This document shows positions 33,779 to 48,763 of a DNA stretch of 64,000 bases, one piece after another (positions within the stretch are counted from its first letter, which is position 1; the number at the start of each line of letters is the position of its first letter). Source of the DNA: Ochromonas danica. Its lineage: Eukaryota > Sar > Chrysophyceae > Chromulinales > Chromulinaceae. Made by a program: the position numbers and the translations under genes. The DNA lies in contig VKHL01000011.1 in assembly GCA_015146655.1 (NCBI GenBank), forward strand, positions 191,819-255,818, written 5' to 3'. The notes beneath the pieces are model-generated. The model saw only the letters and a program-made list of their open reading frames with translations, was not told where the DNA came from and searched no databases.

Positions 33779-36778
33779 TTAGGAGGCCACGCTCTCTGGC
33801 TGCGGCGGCTGTGGTTGTGACTGTGGCGCTGGTTGCGATGGTGATTGTTGTTGTGGTTGCGGCTGTGTCTGAGACACCGGCTTTGGTCCTCTTCTAGATT
33901 GGTCTTTTCCACCACGACGCTCACGATGTTCGCGGTCCTTAGGGCGATCCGACGCATTACCAGCAGTGGAAGAAGTAGCCGCGGGAGAGGAACCATTGCG
34001 ATGATGAGGCTGCTTGTTGCTATTGCTGGACTTGATATTTTGTTGGGGCTTTCTTTCTTCATTGTCACCTTTCAGAGCTTTAGCGATATCAGAAGCGCTG
34101 GCCACATTCCCTCTGAATGTCAAACACACAAACAATTGTCAATCCTCTGTGAGTATCGCTTCGTTTATTAGACATCGTTCGTTACCTGAAGAAGTCTGGT
34201 GACCAAGGACGAGGTGGTTTAACAGGGAACTTTGGTAGTTCATGAAGAATGAGATTGACAACTTCATCCTTGGAAGGTAGTTGTATATCTTTCAAATTGT
34301 CTGGAAGTTTAGGATCCAACATTAGCTTGCGGGATAGTCTGACAGTTCCTGATTCCACATCAAATGCTAACACCTAAAAGAACGTAATAGAAGAAAGGGT
34401 AAGGGTTTACACACAAGCTGTATCTCAATGCATGTATGAACACTTACTTTGGCTTTAAATGCATGTCCCATTTGCATCCAAGAGTCCAATGGCTTTTTGA
34501 GTAGTGAATCATCATAAGTCAAGTCAGAATAATGGATAAAACCTTCTCCACCACGATTAACACGAACTAGAATACCATAGTCTAGTATCTCCACAATGGT
34601 GGCTGTCACTTCTGTACCTTCTTTTAAGATTGTTGCAATATCTTCAATACATGCCTTGGCTTCAATGACTGCCTGAGCATTATTACCGAAAATATAACAT
34701 GTTTTGAAATCTTCGTCTAACTCAATATCAACATTGAAAACCTTACGCAAGAAATTAATAGTCTTTCCTTGAGGACCAATTAAATGATCTACACGTGTTT
34801 CATCAGTTTTAACAAGTTCAGCACGAGGAGATTGAGGTCTCAAAGATATGTTAGGGTTTTGTTTTATGGCTTCTTTTAAGTAACCTAATAGTTCCAATCG
34901 TCCTTGACGAGCAACTTGTAAAGCTTCAATCAACATGTGAAGTGGTACACCACCAGCTAGTTTGACATCAAGTTGAATAGCAGTGATACCTTCACTAGTA
35001 CCAGCAACTTTGAAGTCCATATCTCCATTATGATCTTCTGATCCAATAATATCTTTCAATAGAATATACTTTCCTTGAGCATCTATTTGATTATTACTAT
35101 AAGAAGGATCTGTTACTAAACCAACAGAAATACCTGCTACAGGTGCAATCAAAGGTACACCTGCATCAAGAAGAGCTAAAGTACCTCCACAAGCAGCTGC
35201 CATAGAAGATGAACCATTAGATGAAACACACTCTGAGAATACACGAGTGGTATAAGGGAAATCTTCATATTTTGGCATAACATATTTTAAAGCTTTCTCT
35301 GCGAGGTTACCATGACCAATCATACGACGATTTAAGGCTGTAGAATTACCAGTTTCACCTGTACAATAAGGTGGGAAGTCATAATGTAAGATAAAGTATT
35401 GCTTTTCTTCTTCACCATTGCCAAATAATGGGACTAATTCTCTACATTGTTCAGCGGATGCTAGTGTAGTGGTACAGATCACATGAGTATCACCTCTAGC
35501 AAAATAAGAACTACCATGAACAGTAGGTAACACTTCTTTCATACATGAAATAGGACGTAATTGATTAGGTGATCTACCATCAACACGTCTAATCTCTGTT
35601 TTATGAGGAACTTCAAGTAATATTTCTCTAAAAGCAGTGTGTGAAACATAATCTGTAGCCATAGCATGTAAGACCACTGGTAATGAAGACCATGCAGGGT
35701 CAGAAGATAATGACCCTTTCATTTGATCAATGAACATTCCTTCCATTTTACCTCTTGCATCTTTATCATCTTTCATGCTTCGATACATTTGTTTAGCATC
35801 TTCCAAAAAACGATTTAGTAGATTATCCTTTTGTTCCTTTGTTAACTCATACCCTCCACGCTTTACTATATCCACTTTGTTACCACCACCTTCTTGTAAC
35901 AACATCTTCTTCTGTCTATTCATAATAAAGGTGTTTTGAGCATGAACAATGTCTTGAATGGCAGTATGAGCGAAACTCATGGCATCAGCCATCACCTTCT
36001 CAGGCACTTGACATCCACCTGCCTCAATCCTATAGTAGTCAAAATAGGTTAAACTATTACAACTAGAGTACTTGAATAGGGCAGAAGAAGAAGAGAGAAA
36101 GTCTTACATGACAGTGCGGTTCTTGGTTCCAGCATAGAGGAGGTCTAGAGGGCTGGCATCCAATTGTTGTTTAGAAGGATTGACAACAAACTGATCACCA
36201 ACCATCGCAACACGAACACATCCAATAGGTCCATTCCAAGGATGTTGACTTTGTGCAAGTGCTAAGGAAGCAGCATTTACAGCCACAACAATAGGGTCTT
36301 GACTTGCCTCCACTGCATGAGAAGTGATTGTTAGTTGTACTTCATTTACATAACCTTTGGGAAACAGAGGTCGAACAGCACGATCTACTACACGTGCTAC
36401 AAGGATTTCTTCATCTGTACCATGTCTTTCACGTCTTTTCGTTTGATCAGGTAGTTTACCAAAGGAATAGTCTCTTGATCGATAGTCTACTGTCAGAGGT
36501 AAGAAATCTTCTTTGGGTGTTTCATCAGGTGACTTGCTAGCTAAGGCTACATGAACAACAGTTCCTTCAGCTTTGCCTAGTATACTAGATTCAGTTAAAT
36601 GTCCCATTCTTGTATAGCAAGCACCCAATTCTAAGGCACTGCCTGGAACAGTGATTTTCTCATTACATAACCAATCAAAATTTGATACTCTGGGTCCTGT
36701 TCCTGATAGATAGCGCTTAGCTATCCAATTCAGTCTTTGAAATGGTCCTAATCGGACAGAAGTGATGGCCTTATTCAT
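33779..36778 (-). CDS. PNPT1: Polyribonucleotide nucleotidyltransferase (PNPase), organellar
   Basis: Four exons (36108-36778, 34448-36029, 34186-34373, 33779-34112) join in frame to 924 aa. It is a phosphate-dependent 3'-5' exoribonuclease and polyadenylase. The first RNase PH domain starts near residue 30 (KITVPGSALELGACYTRMG; DRAVRPLFPKGY). The second runs from about 370 (VDGRSPNQLRPISCMKEVLPTVHGSSYFARGDT) and includes the metal-binding aspartates in MDFKVAGTSEGITAIQLDVK near 555. A KH domain (LIGPQGKTINFLRKV) follows at about 632, an S1 domain (ILDYGILVRVNRGGEGFIHYSDL) at about 692-760, then a long Pro/Gln/Ser-rich tail. The basic N-terminus MNKAITSVRLGPFQRLNWIAKRYLSG looks like a mitochondrial presequence rather than a signal-peptide-led plastid one. 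The ATG at 36778 is used; upstream codons are non-ATG. Confidence 0.95.
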
Positions 36779-37383
36779 TGCTTTCTTTGTTACCACTTAC
36801 TTGTCATGCAAGGGTGTGGAGTGATATTATGCCTGTGCGTGCGAAAACGGTGTGGTGGCTGTAAACTTAACACACCTCCACAGCATGCAGCACGAAAGAC
36901 TTTCCTGACCATCAAAGTTGATTTTGAAAGCCTGTTTTTCGAGTTTGGTGCTGTTTACTCCAACCGCAACTCATCAATCATCAATCATGTTCTGAGATCT
37001 CCCATTCCAATAAACATGGTGCCAAACGAAAGCTCTCCTCGCGCTGGTCACGAATCCGGGATGTATATTTTATAACGGATCTATTCCTATTAAGTTAATT
37101 AGCATACAAATTTGTCCCGGTACCGGTCCCTCCGTTCCAATCACATGGTATATGTATGGACCTCGATGGAAACGAACTGAAGGAAGATAGTCTGGATGAA
37201 TAAGAATGAAGAAGAGGCCATCATGAGGTGTTCGAATGTTGTTAATGGATTATCTTATCAAGTTAACGAAGTGTATAAACGAGTTTATTTTAAAGAAACG
37301 CGTTGTTGAGGTTGATTGTGTTCGCCTCCATTGATCACTTGATTGACTCTTGAGAAGGAAGAAAGAAGAAAGAGAACGACGAG
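36779..37383. other. Divergent promoter region PNPase / UTP20
   Basis: About 600 bp between two divergent starts, AT-rich toward UTP20. No gene, RNA or repeat recognised. Confidence 0.5.
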
Positions 37384-40300
37384 ATGTATGCTTCTCATCA
37401 TGATGAAGATGGAAACATTCGTATTCGCTTTGAGAATCTCTCAAGACGGTTAAATAAGATAAATGTTGATATTCTTCATAAAGAACCAGAAAGTTATCAT
37501 TTACAAGCAACTTTAGCAGCACCTGATAGTGGTGCCTTAGGTTGCTTTACACTAGATGAGTTTGAGTTATTGAAAACATCTGATAACTCTCCTTCTTTTA
37601 AGAAACTCTATCGTGAAGTGATTAACTTGATTCAGTCTTTACCTGAACTATTGCATCATCAAGCAGTTGTTATTCAACATTTCATCACATTCTTTAAAAC
37701 TGCACCAGCGAAAGATCTTGCTAGTGGCTTTTCTCTTCTATCCGTGTTAGGAAGGTTAGTTACATTACTTGTGAACTACACTCTTCTTCTTTTTGTCACT
37801 CACTCACTACCCCCTCTTACCCCTCTACCTCGTTGACAACAGAGATTTAGACAAAGAGCTTTATACACATTTCCATGACTTGTTTAATGTCTTGGTGAAC
37901 ATTCTGCCAAAGGTTGCTATGTCTGGTGGTGCTACACCTGAAGAACAAACGCCTAATCCAGAGCTTACAGCCAAACTGTTCGAGTCACTTTCCTATTTGT
38001 TAAGGTACAGTATGCTTTACTAGCGAATACATCCTCTTGTCTATCACAGATCACTTTGACTGAGTCATTCTTGTTTACTGAAATAGGGCTAATTTAAGCC
38101 GTTTGATTGAGTCTCCACATGAGATCTCTCCCTATTATGGATCTCTCTTGAGTTATCCTCTTCATTTTGTACGAGATTTTGCTGCTAAATCTCTCACAAT
38201 TGTTATTAGAAAGTTGTCTAATAAAACGTTTAAAGATCATTTCAAGAAGTTAATCAAGGCTACAGCAAGTAATGTTCTTCAAGTGGTTGGCAAGGATTCT
38301 CTGCCATCTTTTGTGAGAGAATTATACCAACATGTCGAATTAGCTCAACATGAACAATCTCTACCAGCTGATAAAGCAGATGGCAATAGCAGCCAGAAAG
38401 CTGATAATATCAAGAAAAGTCGCAATCTACTTCATGGTCTGTCTCAAATGGTGTTTTATACATTAAAAGGTATTACAGGACAATTACATTCTAAAGCAAC
38501 ACAACGTCTAGAGACATTAGTGAAGATTGTGCTATCCTATGCTGATAATGGTCTTATATCGAAAGAGAATGTCTCTGAGGAGGACGAGACAATAGCAATC
38601 TCTAATACGATTAGTCAAGTCTCTATAGGCGGTGCAATAATCTCTTCTGTTATTCAAGAGTTACAAGAACATCTTCACTCAGAATATCAAAAAGATCTCT
38701 TACTGAATGTCATTCTGCTATGTAGTAGTAGTAGTAATGGTAGTGAGAGTAGTTACCAGAAGACTTCATCTAGTCGTTTGCTAGTGAATACTCTCTTCCT
38801 ATTCAAATTAAGAGTTTTGATTCAAGTTATTACTGCTCGTAAAGGGAAGAGTGTACGTAGCTTAGAAACAAGTGTCTTAAATCGATTTGTTGAAGTTTGC
38901 TTTGATGTGATTCGTAGTGTTCAACATCTTCACCATGAATTAGCCTCTGCCTCTGATGATACCATTCATTTGAACAGACAGTTACTTGTTAATCTATGGT
39001 CTACCTTCCCTACTAATAAGATTGTGTTAAGTCAGATTAAATCTCTCTTAGAAGTACAATGTTTAGAAATTCAACCATCACAAGCCATTTTATATTTTTC
39101 ACAAGAATGGATGCCTCATCTACCAAGATCAATTACTGTAGAGCATTTACTTCCTGTGCTAACATCTTCTATCAAGAAACTGCAACACTCTTCTGTCATG
39201 TCTAATGGTGATTGGCTTGCTATGGTATACAATGTAATTACATTGATTAAAGATAATCGTCATGATTTAGTGAAATTTCAAGATAAGGTACTTCCTGTAG
39301 AGAAGTTACCAATCTATGAGGATGACTATGTGGTAGGTGATGATCTCATAGATTGTATTGACCCTGTGTCAACTATCTTCTTAGAAGTTATGAAGTCAGT
39401 AAAGAGTGATAAGAGCTTATCTGATGAAGAGAGTACTTTATTGACATTGTCAGCTAAGATATTGACTTGGTTTACAGATCAACTTGATGAACAACATGCT
39501 AAACTAACAAAGTCTCATCAAGTTCTTGTTGAAGTGATATCAAATAGTCTGAAAACGAAAAAATCATCATCTCTTGTTCTGTTGTCGTCTCAACCTGATT
39601 TATTACTTCTTCTTGCAAGTGGTGTAGACTATATTGATAGTAGTAATGATGTCAATGCTGGTCGATTGTTGTCTGACCTCATCAAACATCTTGTTGACAC
39701 TATTCTTGCTCAAGAGTCTTTCCCTACTATTGGAACAACCTTTGCATTGAATGCTCTTATTGAGAAGTTCCCTGACTGTGTAGAAGAAGTACCTGACTTT
39801 CTATTATCTTCTTTACTTTCTCCTCAAACAACAACTGCATTTGTTGAAAAGTTATCCTTTGCCTTAACCACTCCTAGCTATTGGTTGAAATTAGAAATAT
39901 TAAGAGTGTTATCTCATTTTCAACCACCATTGGATTCAAATGCAAAGAAGAGTATAGAAGACACACCATCAGAACCTATGGATGTTGTTCGATTATGTTT
40001 AGAATGTTTATGTCATCCTATTGATTTACAACATGAACGAGAAATTGCAAGAAGATTAGAAATTGTTGAAGTTTGGTGTCGTGGTACAAAGCTATCCAAA
40101 GACTTCATGTCAATTGCTACAGGATTTTGTATTGGTTTTCTTAATATCAAATTCAAACCATTATGGAATACTTTAATTCAAGTTCTTGTGACTATATCTC
40201 AAACAAGTCAAGGAGAGGAAATATTGTGGAATATGTTATATCAATACTTTGGTCCAAAAGCTCCTATTACCCCTGCTGAAAGTGTATCCTCTGGAAGACA

Positions 40301-43300
40301 TTTCTCTGCATTTTCTTCATCATCTTTACTAGAAGGACTTGAATCACTTCAAGAATATAATAATGGAGACATTGCTTTACCAATTGAACTTGTTCAATCT
40401 TCTTTGTTTTGGTGGAAAGTTGATGAAGAAATAGCAACATTGAATACTGTCTTACCTGATGCACGTGCTGATCTTGATATGGTTTATTCTTCAATCTTTC
40501 AAGTACTTCAAAAGGCTCCTCATATTACTTTGAAAAGATCTAAACTACTTGTTACTGCCTTTTTACGATTTCTTAGAACTCAATTTTATCAAGCTTTCCC
40601 TGATGAACCAGAAATTTCATCATTAAGTCGATATGGTGTATTCCTTGTTGATGATGAAATAGAAGAATTGAATGGCACCATGTCTTTGAAACAGGTGAGA
40701 TCAAGATTAGAAGCTTATTTGACTGCATTTGGAGCAGTTCAAAGTCCAAGACAACTCTTTAAGCATCAAGTTCTCTATATTATCTATGGAGAATTATTAT
40801 GTAAACCAGACAATAATCTGTCAAAACTTGCTTTAGAATGTATTCTGACTTATAAACAACCTGAAGTTATACCTTATAAGACACATTTAAGAAAGTTATA
40901 TGAAGATCGTACTTTCCGTGAAGAATTGATTATTCTAAGTACTCCTAAACCAATAGAAGAAGAAGATGAAAATCGAATTAAAGAAGAACATAAAATTGAA
41001 TTATTTCCTATTATAATTCGTATTTTATTTGGTCGTCTAACAGCTCGTGGTGGAGCAAAACGTGCTGATCGTGAACAAACATCATCCAGGTATGACTACT
41101 TGTAGTTCGTACATGTACCCATTCATTATCTTGTAGTATATTTGCTAATGTATTGCTTGCTTGCTTTCTTGCTGCTATATTGCTTTGTAGAAGAGTTGCC
41201 GTGCTGGCTTTCGTTGCCACATTGCCTACAGAGTTTATTGGACAATTACTATATTTGATGATCAGAGGAATTACTCCCATTGATGACGTTAACCGAGATG
41301 ATCCCTCAGTTATAGTTCAATTCAAGCAAAACATTGCTGACATTAGAGTGGTTACATCTGAACTACATGATTCTTATTCCAAACATGTTGAAGAGTTCAT
41401 GCAGATTGATAGTAACACTTTATCTAAGGTCTACTGGGATAAACTGATTGGTTTCCTCTTCTTATTAGAGTCTGTTATTAGTAATCTTGGTCTTGGATTA
41501 CAAGACTATATTGGAGTTATTCATCATGTTCTAGAACAGACATTGATATATGCACATTCGTTTAAATCTGCTTCAATACAAACGCAACAAAAGGAAACAG
41601 AAGAGGAAGATGATGATGATAATGAAGATGTCGTAGATGATCATGTTCTAGAGAATAATGAAGTTATTGACACTGATATGATAACCAATGACAAGCAAGC
41701 TTCTATTATGAATGAAGGCAAATATAGTGCTAATGTTCGTACAATGTGTATTCAACGTCTCACTGGTAAGCTGACTCCCCCCTCCCACTATTCTCATGCT
41801 AACATAGTTCTTGTCGTAATCTACAGGCTTGGTGGCAATATTTCATTCTGTGTTTGACTTCAAGCAAAAGTCCAAAGGAATCTTCTCTACCATTCTACCT
41901 TTAATTGCTGCTTTACCTAGTGCGATGATCTCTGCTACCCGTCCTCCTGCTTTGTTGCTATTCTTGGATCAAGTTAGTCGTTATGATAAGACCATGAGCT
42001 TGTTAGTTGATAATGATGAAGCAATTCGTTCTATTATCACTTGTATTTCCATTCAACGTGCTAATATTCAAGTGACTAAGATCATTTTGGAAGTTCTTGA
42101 TCGACTTCTCAATGTCAAGGAAGGTGCTGTTCTACGTCCATTTGCTGAGGTGAACCATATCTACTATCTACTTACTCATGTTCTCTCTCTTTCATATGAT
42201 GCTAACTGTAGAGGTGTGTATGTGTTGTTGATTGTTCTATAGGATATGGTAGTAATGTTTACCAGAAGATTAGTTGGTGGTCAGTCAGAAATTAATGGAG
42301 AATTAAAACTATCTGCTGTAGAGATTGGAGATATTCGTGCAGTGAAACATGAGTTATCATTCTTATGTAAAGTGGGAAGTCTTCTCTTTGCTAATGCAGA
42401 GATTAAAATTGATTCAATTGCTGCTAATAATTTCGCAACATTAGTATTAGGATTGATTAAAGTCTATGTATCAGGTGGTCGACGTATTCGTGTTAGTGAA
42501 GATTGGATAATTAGTGTATTACATATCTTTAAATCTTTGATTTGGAGGATAATTGATGCAAGTCATCATACTGCTTTCATCTCGAAACTATTTGGTCCTG
42601 CTAGTCCAGAGTCATTGTTTAATGTATCCTCTGTTCGAAGAGAACTAACAGACGTCTACTTGACTTTATGCAACCATCCATCTGTTGTTTCTGTCTTAAA
42701 GCCTTTAGGTGAAGTAATGGTAGGAATGACAAAGCAGGACCCTAATGTGTTGGATAGTAGAGACTATGCTAGTCTTGTACCTATCTTTCAAGCATTAGGA
42801 AGTGAAGATAATACCAATACTACTAATGCTACTAGTACATCTACCACGCTATTATCATGGACATCTTTGATGGGACCTATTTCATGGAATAATAATACAC
42901 AAAGACCTATTACAACTCATTTAGTACTTTGTTGTGCTCCACTTTATGAAACATTAAGATGTATGTATGATAATGAAATGTTTGTGCGAAAATCTGCTTT
43001 AACTGCTATGAAAGAACTAATTAATCAATGTATACAATGGGATGAAATGAATGAAATCATATCAGATAATGGTGATATTCATTGTGGATGGTTAAATCTA
43101 TTCCAATCAACTATTATCCCAGCATTACGTAAAGGTATTAAATATAGTTCTGATAATGTCAGATGTGGATTTATTGCTCTATTAGCACATATGATACGTG
43201 TCTTTACACCTATTACTAAGCTACATCATAATGATTTATATCATATTGATTTATTTCCATTAATACATGATGATCCTGATCAAGATTTCTTTGAAAATAT

Positions 43301-46300
43301 TTCTCATATTCAAGTTCATCGCAGAGCACGAGCATTTGCTAAACTTCGTACAATTTTACAAGATGAGACAGATAATAACAATAACAACAACAACAACAAC
43401 AGTACTAATACTACTACTACTACAGGTGGTATTAGTCTACGTGCTTCTACGATCATTCATATCTTATTACCTATTAGTTATCATTACTTACTAGCTGATG
43501 AATTTTCTAAAAAATTACATCAAAAACTGTTAGAAGAAGTGAGTACATTTTTAGGTAGTCTATTATTACATCTACCTTGGAATCATTATTATACCAATAT
43601 TAAGAAATTGATTACGATGCTATCAAAAGCAAATGAAGATAAAGAGAAGTTTATTCAAACTGCTTTATGTTCTTCTTTAGATTCATTTCATTTTGATATG
43701 ACAGAAGAGAATATTCGTGATGGTGGTGTATCAATTGAAATTGAAGATGCTAAGAAAGAAGTCGTTATTGATACTTCTACAGGTGTTATTATGGATGATG
43801 GGAGTGTTGAAATACGAGCTGATCGTGGTGTAGAAGAAGATCCAGATGATCTCCTAGAACATGATCTTGAAGTAGAAGTAGTAGATGATCCTGTTGAGTC
43901 AACTGTCCCACCACTACCATCTGCTACTACTACTACTACTGCTACTATTGCAGAGAAAGGCAAACAAACCAAAGAGATCGAACCTTTTGTTATCCCTAAA
44001 GAAAGTCAACCTGTGATTAAGAATAGTATTGCTGCTTGTGTTGTACGAACAATTATTCCATGGTTGAAAGCTGAAATGGTAAAGCAGATAACAGATAAGA
44101 AAGGTAGGAAGAAGGAAAAGGTTCAGACAAGTATTGCTTTAGCGATTGCTAATCTGATTAAACATCTTGAACCTCCTATTGTAACAGCTGAGATTCGTAT
44201 GGGATTATTTTCAAATATTGTTATTAATATTGTCAATACATTGAAAAGTCGTGATGTTAAGATACGTGATGTTGCTAGAACAAGTTTAGCAAAAATGATT
44301 AATATTATAGGTTTAGGAGCATTACGACCTGTTCTCTTTGAATTAAGAAGTCTATTAACAGAAGGATACCAACGTCATGTTTCCATTTATACTGTACGAT
44401 CTCTCTTAGCTAGTATATTAGAGAATTATGAACCACCTCTTAATGCTCCTATATTAGATTTAGAACAATTAGATGATTTATCATCTCTATTACAACAACA
44501 ATCATTTCAACCATTAATTCCAGCATTTGATACAAGTTTACCATATATAATGGAAGCTGTCATTGAAGATTTAAGTGAAGAAGTTAAAGATGAACGTGAA
44601 GCTGATGGTATTCTACGTACTACTATACGTGAACAGAAAGGTAGTAAATATACGGAAATCTTAGAAATGACAGGTCGTTGTATACTATTCCGTCCAACAT
44701 ATGCTCTATTACAACCTGATCGATCAACTAGTATATCATCAATACATGCTATTGTTACACCTTTAATTAATGGATTACATGGTGCAGAATCGTCACAAGT
44801 TTATAATCGTTTAGCTGAAGCTTTACAAAGACTTGCTGCTGGTTTAGCAAAAAATTCAACCATTTGTGATAAAGAATTATTACTTTATTTACATTCTACA
44901 TTACAACCATTTGTAACTATTATGATATCAGAGTTTAGAAGATATCGACGTAAGATGGGAAAACGTATTATTGCGAAGTCATCCATAATAGAAGAAGAAG
45001 AAGATTTAAGTGATATGGAATCTGGTTTACCTTCTTATCTAATGGATGATTTAAATGATGATTTTGATGATGAAAATGAAGGACAACAATTGTCATTTAT
45101 TCGTAATGCTGCTTTACAAGACAATAACAATAACAATGATGATAACAATAGAAAGAAGAAGAAGAAGAAAGACGATTTATCATATCAAGCACCAAGTCAA
45201 TGGTTACCATCAGAATGGAATATATTAAAAGAACAAAAAGCTATAATTGAAGAAAGAAATCGTCAACAAAAAGAACAATTTAAAGTATTAGATGGTCGAA
45301 ATGCTCCAAAACTAACAGGAAGAAATCGTTATGATAAGTTACAACTTGCTAAAGGTAATCATAATGCAAGTACAGGAGGTGTTAGTCGTACTACCTTAGT
45401 TGCTATTAAATTCTGTTTAACATTATTCTATTCATCATTAAAGAAAGGTGTATTACATGCTAAAGAAGGTTATATTCAAAGTATGGTATCACCATTTATG
45501 CCATTATTACGTAGTTTCTTATATATTACAGGTGCATCAGATGTACTTATTCTAAGTATTAAATGTATTGCTGCATTAATTACTTGGGGTGTAGATTTAC
45601 CTGGTAAGATGAGTCAAGATTTTGGACGGAAAATATTGAAAATTATGATTCAACATGGTGCAACCATAACTACTGAAAATGAATTATGTCAATCTTGTGT
45701 ACAAGTTCTTGTTGCGCTATTTAAACGATATAATGAAGATAATCGTCGTAACAACAACAATACCAACAATAGCAATACCACTAACAACAACAGTAACAAA
45801 GATGTGAAGCAACAGTTAGAAGCTAATAGTAATAATAACAACAACAAGAAGATTAACTTTCCATTATCTGAACCACAATTACGTAGTTTAGTAGAAATGT
45901 TAACAGTTTCTATTACAGCATTAACTACAACATTTCAAACAGCTTCCTTTCAATTAATTAAAGAGATTATACATGCACGTATATTATTACCTGAAATTTA
46001 TGATTTAATTGTAAAACTTGCTGAACAAATTGTTTTATCACATCGTAAAGGTGTACGTGATTCAGCATCTTCTATAACCATTCAATTTATCTTAAGTTAT
46101 CCATTAAGTCAACAACGTGCAGAATCTCATTTAAAACAATTAATTAATAATTGTGATTATCAATATGAAGAAGGTCGTCTTGCTGCATTAACAACTTTAT
46201 TAGGTATTATACGATCATTACCAAATCCTGTCTTACAAGAATATGCTCAAATGTTATTTGTTTCATTAACATTGAAGTTAGTTAATGAAAAATCAATCTT

Positions 46301-48146
46301 ATGTCGTGATTTAGTCATTAATGTTCTGTCAGCATTAATTGAAAGATGTAATGAAGAATATCAACGGCTATTTTTTGATTATTCTGTCAAATGGTTACAA
46401 ACAATGACAAAACATTCAACAAGTTCTATTATTCAAGTAAATGCTGTAACATTAGTTCGTATTGGTGCTCAATCTCTTGCTATTATCACTAAGACTGTAC
46501 CAACTATATTAACAAAAATGAATAATAATAGTTTCACATTGAAACATATTCTTGGACTTGTCTATAATGCTTTAGTTTATTTCCTTTCATGTGAAGAAGC
46601 TGCTGTCTCAAGACAAGAAATATCAAAATTAGTATGGAATGCTATTTATCATTTATTACTTCTCTCTGAACAATTGTATTCTAGCAATACCAATGCAACA
46701 GATCATGCAGTGACTCATTTACCATGTACTGAATTAAGACCTGAAGTATTAACCTATTTCAAAATATCTACACCAGAGATTTATCAACGTTATATATCAT
46801 TTCATTTTATGGATATTATAAGTGATTTAATTCTATATCCTCATCCGTGGGTTAGAGCATCAGCTTCAAGATTATTATTATTATATACACAAATGAGAGA
46901 ACAAAAGAAGAAACGATTAGCATTATATAATGATGGTTATGAAATGTTAGCTAAGACAAATAGTTTCTATCAGATTGCTCGTAAGTTATGTATTCTGTTA
47001 AATCAATCTACACTACCACATGGTCTAGAAGAAGCAACACGTGGTAGTTTAGTTAGTTTAGTCACTCTTATGATTCTTCATCCTGAACTTGATACCTATA
47101 CTGCAACAACATTAGAATCATCAACTATTGATGATGATCTTGATAATGATACACATTTACCTGTAAGTTTCAATCCTGAGACAGGTGATTATAGAGATAG
47201 TTTTGTGGATGAAGAAGAAGAGGAAAAGATGGCAGATGAAGGAGAAAATCTGATTTATTCTATTGATCATGCTGGTGAAATTGCTATCCCTGATACTAAT
47301 GCTATTGATGAAGAACAAACTATTGACGATGACGTTGATGATCATCAACAAGCAAGAAAGAGAAAACTTGGAGGTAAAGGTGGAAAACATGAGAAACTTG
47401 ACACGATAATGACTAAGAAGAAGGTGAGAATGGAAGACCAACATGTTGTTGAAGGTAATACGATCAATAATACAAGTGACTCCTCTCAACCAGTTGCAAT
47501 TGTTACTACCTCTGGAGAGGAGAAGGAAGAAACAGTTGAAAATGTCCAACGAGGATTAACATGGACTATGCAACGTTTACGTGCTATTGGTGCTGATATT
47601 CGAGGTCAACGAAGAAAACATGTTCTAAATGTTTTACTAGATTTGACTAAACATACTGATAAGACTGCTTTCTTGATTCCATATATTAATCCAATATTGG
47701 AGATTCCTATTCGTGTTATGATGAGTGGTGCTAATATCAAACAAGATGATTTAGTTGCTATAGAAGCTGATCAAGATTTACGTGCTTTAGCACAAGAACT
47801 ATTGCAAGCTGTGGAACAACAATTAGGATCAATCCATTACATGCAAGTCTTTGCTCAAGTTCAATCACGTTTACAGACATCAAAGGCAGAGAAGAAGCGT
47901 AAGCTTCGTGTGGAAGCTATTACTAATCCACGTGTCTATGCTCAACGCAAGGTAGATCTACCACTGACACTTGCTACTTGCTACTTTACACTCCATCCTC
48001 GTTCTTACATCGTTATTAATTGTTTGGCTGTTCATTAGATTATCAAGGCCATGAGAAAGAAGCATGCTAAAAGGCGTAAGGCGGAGAGGTTCATCGCACA
48101 GAAGGGAACCAAGAGACGTCGTCCATCTGAACCCGCAGAGTTTTAA
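37384..48146 (+). CDS. UTP20: UTP20 (DRIM), small-subunit processome component
   Basis: Seven exons (37384-37754, 37843-38004, 38087-41089, 41191-41765, 41827-42149, 42243-47951, 48039-48146) join in frame to 3416 aa. UTP20 is a HEAT-repeat protein of the 90S/SSU processome needed for 18S rRNA maturation in the nucleolus. Diagnostic segments are HFVRDFAAKSLTIVIRKL (the DRIM core near residue 200), VKIRDVARTSLAKMINIIGLGALRPVLFELRSLLTEGYQRHV in the middle, VDLPGKMSQDFGRKILKI, and a basic C-terminus (MRKKHAKRRKAERF, then KRRRPSEPAEF). It is longer than the roughly 2500-2800 residues usual for the family, partly through Asn/Thr runs (about 43370-43430 and 45750-45850) and acidic linkers (about 43740-43900, 47150-47350). 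Helical repeats fill the rest. Confidence 0.93.
43371..43430 (+). repeat. Coding AAC/ACT microsatellite in UTP20
   Basis: An in-frame run of AAC/AAT then ACT codons encodes a stretch of nine or more Asn followed by Ser, Asn and Thr repeats, between HEAT units. A second Asn/Thr/Ser-rich tract lies at about 45750-45850. These are replication-slippage tracts tolerated in surface loops; the spliced frame is kept. Confidence 0.8.
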
Positions 48147-48763
48147 TTAACATGACCATGATTGTTGTTGTTTAAATAACACAAAAGCAGTTGGAATTAG
48201 TCAATGCACTTAGCAGTCTTCCGTATTAATTTAGATCATCAGCTTCATCACTGGCAAAGTAAACCAAAAAGAAGAAGACGCAATAACTACAAACTACCAG
48301 AACCTTTCTAACAAAGGATTCTATCCTATTGGGTACCACACAGCATAACATCACAACATAACGACAATGTAGAGAAGAAGTTCAGACAACAATTAGAAAA
48401 CAGAAAAACAAGAAGAGCAACGATTAGGATTCGAACAAACTTAGCTATACGTTCATCAATTTGGTGAACAATGACGATGCATCTTCTTCTTATTGTTATT
48501 GTTGTTGCTGCTTTCCCACACCATTGTTGTGATCACTTTTAGAATTGATTTTTTGACTTTGCTTAGCCTAAACGGGATTACGAAATCACTTCCATTTTCT
48601 TTTTTTTCCAACAAACAAAATGTAACCAGTGATTCTCTTTCTTGAGACGATGATTAATTTTCTTTCACAATGAATCTGTGTCTATTTTAGTCCAATATAT
48701 TGCATTAAGCCCCCTCCCCTCCCACCTACCCCTTCTTTATTATAGTCATGACCATCATCACCG
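48147..48763. other. Convergent intergenic spacer after UTP20
   Basis: About 600 bp between the 3' ends of UTP20 (+) and an unknown minus-strand gene. It contains short A-rich and GTT-repeat runs (about 48490-48510). No gene or structured RNA recognised. Confidence 0.5.

Noticed and set aside
48415-48480. Possible tRNA-like segment (gattaggattcgaac) after UTP20
   Set aside because: No acceptor, D or anticodon stems could be paired around the T-loop-like string.
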